A DNA stretch of 64,000 nt from Topomyia yanbarensis (Eukaryota > Arthropoda > Insecta > Diptera > Culicidae): assembly GCF_030247195.1 (NCBI RefSeq), contig NC_080672.1:388261037-388325036 (forward strand), read 5' to 3'. The notes below the pieces were generated by a model that had not been told where the DNA came from, did no database searches, and saw only the letters and a program-made list of their open reading frames with translations. Positions 55,071-64,000 of the stretch are shown in pieces (position 1 is the first letter of the stretch; every line of letters starts with the position of its first letter). The position numbers and the translations under genes are program-made.

Positions 55071-57091
55071 AATAACTCCAATTTATGCCAATAAATTTCT
55101 ATTGAAGAGCCGATTGTACGGCATACAGAATCGGAAAGATTTCCGCGTACCCTTGTTTTTATCATGAGCTGTTCTTTTAAATCTGAAATAATCAGGTTTT
55201 TACGTCACGAAAGCAGGACCATGATTACACATCACGTGTTTCATAATTATGTTCAATTTCCGCTCAGTAACATCTGCGTAACGCTTTAATTAGTAGAAAT
55301 ATTTGTTTTTGTTTCGTGAATTTTAGTCACGGTTTCCGCCATGTGACTACCAAATCGATTTTCTGTACGCGAACCAGTACAAGACTTTATAAACATTATT
55401 CATTCAAGCTGTTATTCATTGATTTATACTATACTAGATACTTTCTCGCAAACTATTTCTTAAAACTCGGGATGTCATTCTTGAGTCCAAGATGAACTTT
55501 AATATGGCAATCAGTTATAATGCAGTACCAAGCGTAATACATACAAATTATTTATAGGCCGAATTCTCGTAAAGAGATTTTTTTATTAAAAACTCACAAC
55601 AAAATTGTTTCAGAATAGTTTAACACATGGTGATAATAATATATTCAAATTGCATACAAATCATATAAATCTCGAGTACATAGCAATTTAGAGCTTAATT
55701 GCTGTTACTGTTACACATTGACCCCAAAGCTTTTCGTGCCCCATGTCGTTGCTACCCAACCTCCTAGTAATCTGAACCTCAAAGTCGAGCGCTTTAAAAC
55801 AGCTAACCATACCTAACAGCCTCCCCTTCTCCATCCTTGGCCCGGCTTCTGGTCATAAATATTTGATATTTGTTCATTTTTTAGCATCGCTGGTCCTAAA
55901 TTGGCCCAACTTTGCCTATCATTTGCCCGACCGGACCGAACTTGCTCGTCCGGGACCTGACCACAGACCGCAATTTCGAGCAAGCACTTTCCAATCAAAT
56001 CCCAGTACCATTTTGCCCTCACCCATAGAAACAGTAGCAGTAACGGTAGCAGCATTAGCTGCTGGGGGCCGGAAATTTGTGAGTACGTAAAACACATTTT
56101 CACAAACACATTGGTGATACGGGTTTGTGGTTTCCCCCCATCAAGGCAGACAAAATTGCACCTCGTCATCGGACGACCGACGACTGCTGGGGATGACCTT
56201 TCTCTAGGCTCAAATGAGTTAGTCTGTCTTTTCATTTTTGGAAAACCGGTTCGGTAAGCGAACGGAGAGCGATAGATACCACAGAAGCCAGTCTGTTGCG
56301 TCGTTGGTCTTCTGCCGTACGTAGAAAGTCAATCTCTGGTTTAGTATCGCTTCGCTGCTGTGGAGCTGAAATTGCACTGTTTCATTCACTATGCCGGTAT
56401 CCGGGTGCCAATGGACGATCGACCGAGGGGGATCGAAGTGTACGTTACAGTTTTGTCACCCTCAGTTACAGCTTTACTTGCTACCATATTTGTCTCGGTG
56501 GAACTCGAAATGTTCGAAGAAGTTGTGTTTATTGTTCCTCGAGAGCTCCCCAATGGGGGTCTGCATCATTTTATAGGAGCGACTTTTCATGTGTGGTCAT
56601 TAAATTGAAAATTGTCTCCGGAGCTGCATAAATTCGGTCAAAGTTTGATCATTAAGCCATTCTCCGGAAAGTTGCATGTTGCTCGCTGTCAGTTGGCAGA
56701 TTTTCGCTTGAATTCGATGCGGCAGTAGCTGTGTACAAGTGACTTCGCTTTGCCCATGATTTAGGAAACTGCGGTAACTATTTTGAAACGACATCTGCTA
56801 ATGGCGACAAGCAGGGAAAGTTTTCCCTGATGGCTATTAGGTTGCAATTTCATCTGCCGCTCATGTGCCACTGCGGGTTCGTGCCAGCATAATAATGTAT
56901 TTAAACTCGGCGAAAGTTGCATACTACTTGAGAGCTAGAGACTGATTGCTTGGCTGTGTTGGAGATAGAAGAACTTTTCGGTTTTGCGAAGCAAGAGTTT
57001 ATAATAACGAACGGATGGAGACGCACGGTAGTTTATCTTCGAATAACCGACCATGCGTCGCCATCACCGAAAATTGACTGTTCACACTTAC
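55071..57091. other. Intronic sequence with no confirmed exon
   Basis: The part from 55740 to 57080 is less AT-rich and free of obvious repeats. A minus-strand open frame at 55813-56235 (140 codons, with a hydrophobic LMLLPLLLLFLWV segment) and a plus-strand frame at 56360-56608 have no recognised domain or splice signals. The first-Cys exon of the Dpr Ig domain would be expected between here and 20403 but was not seen. Confidence 0.4.
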
Positions 57092-57327
57092 CTCGCCATC
57101 ATCGAGCAACGTCGAATCGCTGCTATCGAGGTGATTGTCTAACCGAGGACTGCCAATACCGGCGCTGATGGTCCCAATTCCTGCACTGAGACCAATACCT
57201 CCGCTACTACTCGTTCCGCTGGAGCTTCCACTACCACCACTGCCACCACCACCGCTACTGCTACCAAGCAGACCCGTTTCCTGCCAGAGCTTTTTCCAGT
57301 CCGTATTGGCAAGTATTGATTTGTTAT
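57092..57327 (-). CDS. dpr12: 5'-proximal exon of the dpr12-like gene (linker before the first Ig domain)
   Basis: This 236-nt exon has acceptor TTTTTCTTTCAG and donor GAG/GTAAGT on the minus strand. It begins with two bases that complete a split codon and ends in phase 0. It encodes NKSILANTDWKKLWQETGLL, a Gly/Ser-rich run of about 30 residues (GSSSGGGGSGGSGSSSGTSS and onward), and then PRLDNHLDSSDSTLLDDGE. The SILANTDWKKLW and LDxxLDSSDS blocks resemble, from memory, the segment just before the first Ig domain of Drosophila Dpr12. The Gly/Ser insertion appears to be an addition. The phase 0 donor is compatible with the phase 0 start of the exon at 20235-20402, but an exon of about 100 nt carrying the first Ig Cys must lie between them. 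Dpr12 is a membrane-anchored neuronal recognition protein. Confidence 0.8.
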
Positions 57328-58273
57328 CTGAAAGAAAAAGAACGGCGAAAGCCGAGAGAAAAAGGACACATTTAGAAGAACGTCATTACTGGGTTATATA
57401 GTATGGCTGCTGTGGGATCTCGGTTGGATTGATGCCGTCTCTCACCACAGCTCGCGGCTTGGGTTGACCAGGAGATTATCCGACACCGTTCAATATGAAT
57501 TCAATGAATAGATCTTTTAGCTTTGTAAATTCTAGAGGGTTTTAATCTTTATTGGGGATTTTGAAATAAATTTGCGCTTTTCGAGAGTCCTTGGGGATCT
57601 CATGACTTCGCTGTGAAAGGTGGGAATGATTTAAATTCGTTTAAAAGTGAGAATTGACCTTCCTTCAATCGCTATTTAAAGGTACGTAGAGATTGTTCCT
57701 TGGAATTTGTTTAATTGATTTACCTCAACCCAGACAAATATCAATTAATTTATCATTGAATGCCTATTGTTACCGTGAAAAGAAAAAATAATTTCTGTTT
57801 TACTTTTTGTTTTTTTTTCAATTTAATTTGAATTTAAGTAATACAATGATTTTTGGAAGCTGCTTTTCTATGGGGTTTGTATGATTTGGGTAATAAAATA
57901 AATGCAGTTTATTTTTTCGCATAGTATACTGTCTTAATAATGCAATACACATTACTAGAAGGGTAGAATCGTTTTCAGTAAGGCTGTGGTGAGAAAATTC
58001 TTAAAATCGCATGGAGATGTTCCATTACATTTAGATTGGAAAATTACAATAGAAGCATTCATCATTGAATACGATAAATACCCGTTTGGCATACCGCTTA
58101 AATTCTTCACGTTTAAATTATCGGTTGAAATCACAAATGAGTTACTTTTATGACTATCATTGATTTACTCGAATCGTTTTTTTATTATGGTGCACCCCAA
58201 ATAATAATTCGGGATTTTAGTATCTTAAAAGAACATTCTAAGTTTTCTGGTTAAGTATCACAACTGCAATGAA
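57328..58273. other. Intronic AT-rich stretch
   Basis: This follows the acceptor side of the 57092-57327 exon (upstream in gene direction). No signal-peptide exon was recognised. Confidence 0.4.
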
Positions 58274-58800
58274 ATGCTACTACTTGTGCAACTAACATCG
58301 CATCTCCAATGGCAACTCAATTTAACCGCTCGCTATTTATGGGAACATTCCCAGAAATCTCGTTTCTTTTCCCAATGCACAACAAAGGGTAGCAACCGTA
58401 TTATCTCGAACTCTCGTGGTGTTGAGGATTTATGTGCATTAGCTGAGCTATTCGAATTGATAGTAATGGATTTCAGGCCACGCTTCTCTTCGCAAAAAAT
58501 ATCACGGGTTCATTCCTTAGCAAACACCAATCTAGTTTGTTATGCTGCCCTCATCAGCTAAGTGATGGAGAGAGGATTTGACACAATTAAACACGAAATC
58601 GCTAGAGCGAGCTCAAAGTGTCTCGGTTTGCATGAAAAGTTCCTCGACTAACTAAACTGGTGTCTTGTTGGTCGCGAAATGTAAGTAAAAATAAATAAAT
58701 ACCGGTACCGCTGGTATGCCACAAGGAAGTCACCTTGAACCTTTGCTATTTCTGATTTACATCAATGGCATCAACCTCCCTTTGAAATGCCTCTCCTAGA
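58274..58800 (+). pseudogene. Non-LTR reverse-transcriptase remnant
   Basis: One frame (58274-58561) reads ISNSRGVEDLCALAELFELI and VHSLANTNLVCYAALIS, the RT entry region (I-S-x-x-x-x-xK-LFE). Next come GFDTIKHEIARASSKCLGLH (the position of the first catalytic Asp; here GFDTIKHE in a region with stops) and, after a small insertion, GMPQGSHLEPLLFLIYINGI (58716-58775). Several stops and frame changes occur and the YADD box was not found. The clade is uncertain. Confidence 0.7.
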
Positions 58801-59099
58801 CTGATTGGATTGATAATGTCACGAACTTCTTCCAGCAATATCACATTCATCAGTAAAACTATACTTAGTGCGTCAACTATCAATAATATATACTGTTCCT
58901 CGCCTGATCGATCCTCAGCAAGTTTGCGCCGCTTCGGATCCTCAGTACCGGTTATGCGACAAATCCGAATCACACTAGCTTTGCCGCAAGAGCAGTTTTA
59001 AAAACGATGGTTCAGTAGGTGTACATGCATTCAATAAATTGTCGTTTTAGAAACTTCGTGACATCCCGAAATGATAATGCTGGTACAGTGAATACCCGT
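58801..59099. other. Decayed flank of the RT remnant
   Basis: No recognisable domain. This may be the degraded remainder of the RT copy. Confidence 0.35.
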
Positions 59100-59490
59100 T
59101 TCTATCAGCCCCTTGGTGAATTTTAAGCTAATTAAACGGGTTTGACAAAATCGAAACATATATTTTACTTACTTTTTAAGAAACCGAAGCACTTGAAATA
59201 TTCTTCTTTAGTCCCTAGATATAGCCTCATAACCCTTTCTGATTGTTTAGTTTAAATTTTTTTAAGTCTAATAGCGCAAAATTTAAAAAAAATCATTTTT
59301 TTTTATTTTTGCATATTTCGGAACTCTAAGATAATAAAAATTTGCTCAAGAAAGGATTTACTCCAATTCAACTTAATTCGTCTGTTAGAGGCCTTCAAAC
59401 TACTAACTATCCATTTTCTGTGACAAAATCGGGTCAGAAAGCTGATAAAATCAAGGGTTGCAAAAATCGAGCGTTGATAAATCGAGTCTT
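59100..59490 (+). repeat. Dispersed repeat, copy 2 of 2
   Basis: It shares TGCTCAAGAAAGGATTTACT, AATTCAACTTAATTCGTCTG, TTAGTCCCTAGATATAGCCT-type and GCTGATAAAATC blocks with 51660-51965. Confidence 0.6.
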
Positions 59491-60104
59491 AATTGTATTT
59501 AACTAATAGAGCTGACTGGATAGAATATTTTACATTATACATAATTTGAAAGAACAACTCATGATAAACAGAAGGTTAATAAACAAACAATTTTAATTAT
59601 TGAAAACTTGTCTTGAAAAGCAGTAACTCACTGGCGGAAAGATTCTAACGAGTGGATACGTATGAAGGCGTTTTCATGACGTAGTAACATTTGATTGACT
59701 TTTCCCGGTACAATGCGAAAATTCAGCCACAGCGCACAACATAACAGTTGTGGTGCGAAGAAGTTGAAGGAAGTCAAATGAAAATTGGCCTCTTTGTAGC
59801 CGCCGGACCGGTAAGATAAAGTAGCCGAGTTTTCGCCTAAAATTTTAACTAGTTTGGCTGGTTTAGTAGCAAATTTTAATAACATAATTATTGCAATGAA
59901 AATTAAACATATAATATAAATTTGAGGAAACTGAACTAATATTTTTTAATTTTGATGCAGTTAAGCAATAAGAGATTCTTCGAATCTAGATATGAAAATA
60001 TAATTGAAACCAAATAGCCCCGAAAGCTCCACATGATAAGCTTCGGCTTTTCACCCTCTCTCTGTAAAGAATTCTGTTTCTTGGCCCTCGGTTTAAAGCC
60101 TATT
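59491..60104. other. Non-coding stretch before the 16-bp satellite
   Basis: A minus-strand frame at 59628-59885 (85 codons) has a hydrophobic stretch but no recognised family. No splice or domain support. Confidence 0.35.
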
Positions 60105-61685
60105 GAACCAAATGTCCATTCGGCCAAATGTCCATTCGGGCAAATGTCCATTCGGCCAAATGTCCATTCGGTCAAATGTCCATTCGGATAAATGTCCATT
60201 CGGCCAAATGTCCATTCGGTCAAATGTCCATTCGGTCAAATGTCCATTCGGATAAATGTCCATTCGGATAAATGTCCATTCGGTCAAATGTCCATTCGGT
60301 CAAATGTCCATTCGGTCAAATGTCCATTCGGTCAAATGTCCATTCGGTCAAATGTCCATTCGGTCAAATGTCCATTCGGTCAAATGTCCATTCGGTCAAA
60401 TGTCCATTCGGTCAAATGTCCATTCGGTCAAATGTCCATTCGGTCAAATGTCCATTCGGTCAAATGTCCATTCGGTCAAATGTCCATTCGGTCAAATGTC
60501 CATTCGGTCAAATGTCCATTCGGTCAAATGTCCATTCGGTCAAATGTCCATTCGGTCAAATGTCCATTCGGTCAAATGTCCATTCGGCCAAATGTCCATT
60601 CGGCCAAATGTCCATTCGGCCAAATGTCCATTCGGCCAAATGTCCATTCGGCCAAATGTCCATTCGGCCAAATGTCCATTCGGCCAAATGTCCATTCGGC
60701 CAAATGTCCATTCGGCCAAATGTCCATTCGGCCAAATGTCCATTCGGCCAAATGTCCATTCGGCCAAATGTCCATTCGGCCAAATGTCCATTCGGCCAAA
60801 TGTCCATTCGGCCAAATGTCCATTCGGCCAAATGTCCATTCGGCCAAATGTCCATTCGGCCAAATGTCCATTCGGCTAAATGTCCATTCGGCCAAATGTC
60901 CATTCGGCCAAATGTCCATTCGGCCAAATGTCCATTCGGCCAAATGTCCATTCGGCCAAATGTCCAGTCGGCCAAATGTCCATTCGGTCAAATGTCCATT
61001 CGGTCAAATGTCCATTCGGTCAAATGTCCATTCGGTCAAATGTCCATTCGGTCAAATGTCCATTCGGTCAAATGTCCATTCGGTCAAATGTCCATTCGGT
61101 CAAATGTCCATTCGGTCAAATGTCCATTCGGTCAAATGTCCATTCGGTCAAATGTCCATTCGGTCAAATGTCCATTCGGTCAAATGTCCATTCGGTCAAA
61201 TGTCCATTCGGTCAAATGCCCATTCGGTCAAATGTCCATTCGGTCAAATGTCCATTCGGTCAAATGTCCATTCGGCCAAATGTCCATTCGGCCAAATGTC
61301 CATTCGGTCAAATGTCCATTCGGCCAAATGTCCATTCGGCCAAATGTCCATTCGGCCAAATGTCCATTCGGCCAAATGTCCATTCGGCCAAATGTCCATT
61401 CGGCCAAATGTCCATTCGGCCAAATGTCCATTCGGCCAAATGTCCATTCGGCCAAATGTCCATTCGGCCAAATGTCCATTCGGCCAAATGTCCATTCGGC
61501 CAAATGTCCATTCGGCCAAATGTCCATTCGGCCAAATGTCCATTCGGCCAAATGTCCATTCGGCCAAATGTCCATTCGGCCAAATGTCCATTCGGCCAAA
61601 TGTCCATTCGGCCAAATGTCCATTCGGCCAAATGTCCATTCGGCCAAATGTCCATTCGGCCAAATGTCCATTCGGCCAAATGTCC
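60105..61685. repeat. 16-bp satellite ATGTCCATTCGGYCAA, about 98 units
   Basis: This is a very homogeneous array. Units come in two main forms, CGGTCAA and CGGCCAA, in blocks: mixed with CGGATAA up to about 60280, T-form about 60284-60580, C-form about 60586-60985, T-form about 60986-61265, then C-form to 61685 with one T-form unit near 61305. Rare single variants include CAGTCGG (60965), CGGCTAA (60874) and GCCCATTCGG (61219). The unit length is not a multiple of three, so every plus frame reads the same 16-residue peptide cycle, giving open frames up to 511 codons. These are treated as artefacts. Confidence 0.97.
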
Positions 61686-62099
61686 CTTAACGAAATTCAG
61701 CATAATGACAGGACAGCGCCTCGATAGTGGTGCATCGAGTAGACCGACGGGGATATTTGGGCATTTGTATACTACATACTTTTCCCTACTTTCACCAGCC
61801 CAACCCAAAGTTTAACCATTAGTTAGTGTTTGTGCTCTTTGTGTGGCTTAGGACATAATATTATTAGTTTTTCATATGTAGTTTTCATATGTGCTGTATA
61901 TTTTCGCCTTTCTCATCTTTCATTTTAATTATTTTTTGTCGTTCTGCTCTTAATTTGCAGAATATCTGATATTTTTCTCTAATATATTGTTGTATACGGT
62001 CGTACGTCTATCTAACCTATCCTGAATGCATGTCTAATTATAGTGTTATTTCTCCCTTTGCTGTTTTTTCTCGGGGACACTTAAAAGCAATAAGGAATA
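61686..62099. other. Non-coding stretch
   Basis: Nothing recognised. Confidence 0.35.
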
Positions 62100-63050
62100 T
62101 GCAAACAACAGCATGGTTATAGAAACAATTTAGTAAACGCGAAAGTACATACGTGACATACAAACGCCCAGGCTATGAAAAGAACGCTCACAATAGCATA
62201 CAAACATTCGAGCCGTCCACGATAATACAAATCTAGTCGTAAACGCGATCAATCACGCTTACATACGCCCATGATCTCGCAAACATGAAATCCATTGGAC
62301 AATCCAATCAACCTGTTAGCGCTCGCGGAAAAAATTTCAATTTAAAAAGTTGCAGAATTATATTATGAACATATCCTACGAAGAAATACTCTCTCTAAAA
62401 TGACACCTAATGCTTCAAATAGGTTTTGTCCCATCTTTTCGGTATAGATCCCACTGTGCGCCCGTTGCTACGTAATCAAGATTTGTTTCACGTCCGGAAG
62501 CCTCTAGTCTCGACAAAAAAACAAAACCAAACTCTTATACACTAGAATTCACTTTAGTGATATATGCAAAGTAACTTCCCACTATATCTGAACTATACAC
62601 TTAAAATCGTGGAGGATCCTGCGAACATTGGCCAGCCCACGTGAATATGTAAGCACATGGTTATACATGCGAATTAATACACGCGAAGTTACATATACGC
62701 TACACGCACACGCCCACGCGATCAAAATCGTTAGCATATAAACGCTCGAGATCTGTGCGATAATGCAACATCGATCACAACATCGGTGATCTCGCAAAAT
62801 TTAAACATTTCTGTGTTTTGGTAAAATTTTTAACATTTACGAATTTATAAAACGCGATCTTAAAAACGAATGACAGACGGCACGCGTTTCCACGCAATCA
62901 TGAATTCGTCGATTCGGAAGCCCCTAGCGTTGGTGCTAGCAGCCGAGGACTATTGTAGAAAAAAAAATCGCTCATATACACTAGACAACACGTTTCATAG
63001 TGACATAACAGGGTACTTTAGTGATCTGAGGAAACTCACTGTCTTCTAAT
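62100..63050. repeat. Diverged tandem duplication of about 500 bp
   Basis: The order ACGCGAAAGTACATACGTG, ACAAACGCCCA, CGATAATACAA, GATCTCGCAAA (62135-62285), then TTGCTACGTAATCAAGATTT, GGAAGCCTCTAGTCTCGACA, TATACACTAGAATTCACTTT (62465-62555) recurs. The second run is ACGCGAAGTTACATATACGC, ACACGCCCACGCGATC, CGATAATGCAACATCG, GATCTCGCAAA (62682-62800), then TTCCACGCAATCATGAATTC, GGAAGCCCCTAGCGTTGG, TATACACTAGACAACACGTT (62888-62995). The offset is about 500-560 bases. The function is unknown and no protein domain is present. Confidence 0.6.
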
Positions 63051-63534
63051 ATTTGAACCGTACACCAAAATTAGGCATCAGATTCACGGTCCGCGTGATA
63101 ATTTAAAATTTATGCCACGTCATCTCTAAAGCGTTACTGAACACAAAATTATTTTTCTTCAGTTTATCTAGTCTGAGTGTCTCTGCACATTTTCACAAAG
63201 TTGCTAATTGTAATCAATTAATGTAAAGAGTAAAAGATAACCAATTAGTTTGAAAGTATAGCAGATAGCATGGTGTTATACTTGGTTTTATAAGTTTTAA
63301 TATACATATAGCAAATTACAGCACCTCAGACAGTTTGCGCAGTTTTATCTTTGACAGCAGAAATAATATAATCATTGACCTGATTAATATGGGAAGAATC
63401 CATTTTAGAAGCAGCTATATTTATATATTCATTGATTAAATAATAATAAAATTGATCATTCTTCATTTCATGATCAGTTCTTCAAGTCAAATATGTTCTC
63501 ATTGGAAAATTAGAACATGTATTAGTTATATAAT
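63051..63534. other. AT-rich non-coding stretch
   Basis: Nothing recognised. Confidence 0.35.
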
Positions 63535-63640
63535 TTGCGATTCGACTTCGTCTCATCAGAATTCGGTGCTAACTTAGTGAGAATGCTAAGCTAGCGCCGG
63601 ATTGACGCTAGCTCCAAAACAAACGGAGACACAATTTGTG
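63535..63640 (-). repeat. Right arm of the 8.5-kb inverted repeat
   Basis: This is the reverse complement of the arm at 54955-55070: CATCAGAATTCGGTGCTAAC, GCTAAGCTAGCGCCGGATTG and ACGCTAGCTCCAAAACAAAC. A further ATCGATTT-CxxTxxGCGxACCxG segment at about 63688-63712 resembles 55352-55375, but in direct orientation, so the relationship is not a simple pair of arms. Confidence 0.7.
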
Positions 63641-64000
63641 TTCTTGAGCAAACCCCTAGTCAAGCACCCAGCAGCGCGCCATCAAAATCGATTTCCATTA
63701 GCGTACCCGCGTTCTGACTGCGGAAAGTGAAAGCCCGTTGACACGTGTCTCGTCATAACCTCTGAAGAATGGATAAATAAATGAGCTAACAGTGTTTCGA
63801 CTGTCGTCGTGGCACAGTCAGCATTGTATTGCAGAGCTACTGGTGAGAGGGTACCTGAGTGGCTGCGAACATCAATCATCTACAAGTGGTTTGGACTGCA
63901 CGAAATTGAATTCGGTTCCAACAATTGTGATTGGGGTAGCCGGGAAAGTACAGCAGCTCGTTACTAATTCAAGCTGATGGCAATTGTACTAGAAGCCAGC
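63641..64000. other. Right edge, no gene recognised
   Basis: Moderate-GC sequence with no clear domain. It could be the non-coding end or leader of a further transposon, but no primer-binding site or terminal repeat could be confirmed before the window ends. Confidence 0.35.

Noticed and set aside
57139..57369. Minus-strand frame rich in VVAVVVVEAPAERVV
   Set aside because: It is an alternative frame of the GGT/AGC-rich Dpr exon; the spliced frame with consensus donor and acceptor explains the sequence.
60192..61815. Plus frames of 207-511 codons and minus frames of 107-166 codons across the 16-bp array
   Set aside because: All plus frames give the same peptide cycle because the unit is 16 bases; this is a property of the repeat and not evidence of coding. 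Recorded as a low-priority question only.
63780..64000. Possible LTR-retrotransposon leader at the right edge
   Set aside because: The style of sequence is suggestive, but no primer-binding site, LTR pair or gag start could be shown before the window ends.

Overview
The window is eukaryotic and looks like a stretch of a culicine mosquito genome. It is AT-rich, has spliced coding exons and is packed with transposable elements. The evidence for a mosquito is a tRNA-derived SINE resembling the Feilai family, I-, R1-, LOA- and jockey-type non-LTR retrotransposons with mosquito-like protein motifs, and a dispersed repeat ending in CA microsatellites plus a CGGCCCTCCGGG block. The species cannot be named from sequence alone.

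Only one host gene is supported. Two minus-strand exons with consensus splice sites, at 57092-57327 and 20235-20402, encode parts of a Dpr-family immunoglobulin cell-surface protein, most likely dpr12. They are 36.7 kb apart. The short exon expected between them was not found, and the signal-peptide, second-Ig and C-terminal exons were not found in the window either. Nearly everything between the exons, and much of the rest, is intronic or flanking mobile and tandem-repeat DNA.

Layout. 1-577: frameshifted 3' end of a jockey-superfamily element. 910-1500 and 8080-8450: CATAAG-rich repeat flanking a full-length I-clade retrotransposon (1685-7870, minus strand) that has two intact ORFs, an A-tail and a perfect 17-bp target duplication. 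8455-8860: a MITE and an integrase remnant. 12000-16830: RT/RNase H debris, a SINE, an R1-type C-terminus and GC-rich imperfect repeats. 17497-17889: a MITE with an 8-bp target duplication. 20235-20402: dpr exon. 21967-24777: 12-bp palindromic satellite. 26870-28553: RTE-like and I-element remnants. 30376-31147: MITE. 31900-34850: TTCATTTGA-based higher-order repeat. 35100-36671: SINE and a long foldback element. 40800-43901: broken R1 element lacking its FADD box. 44876-46345: 7-bp minisatellite. 46755-49760: internally deleted second I element carrying a nested hAT-type MITE. 50177-54870: further MITEs and dispersed repeats. 57092-57327: dpr exon. 58274-58800: RT remnant. 60105-61685: 16-bp satellite. 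62100-63640: diverged duplication and one arm of an 8.5-kb inverted repeat.

No tRNA, rRNA, CRISPR array or bacterial-type operon was seen. Most long open frames in the satellites exist only because the repeat unit has no stop codon in any phase. I found no convincing new biological system. The most notable items are the apparently intact I element, the orientation-switching palindromic satellite, the two-state 16-bp satellite, and the accumulation of four unrelated tandem arrays in or beside one neuronal-receptor gene.
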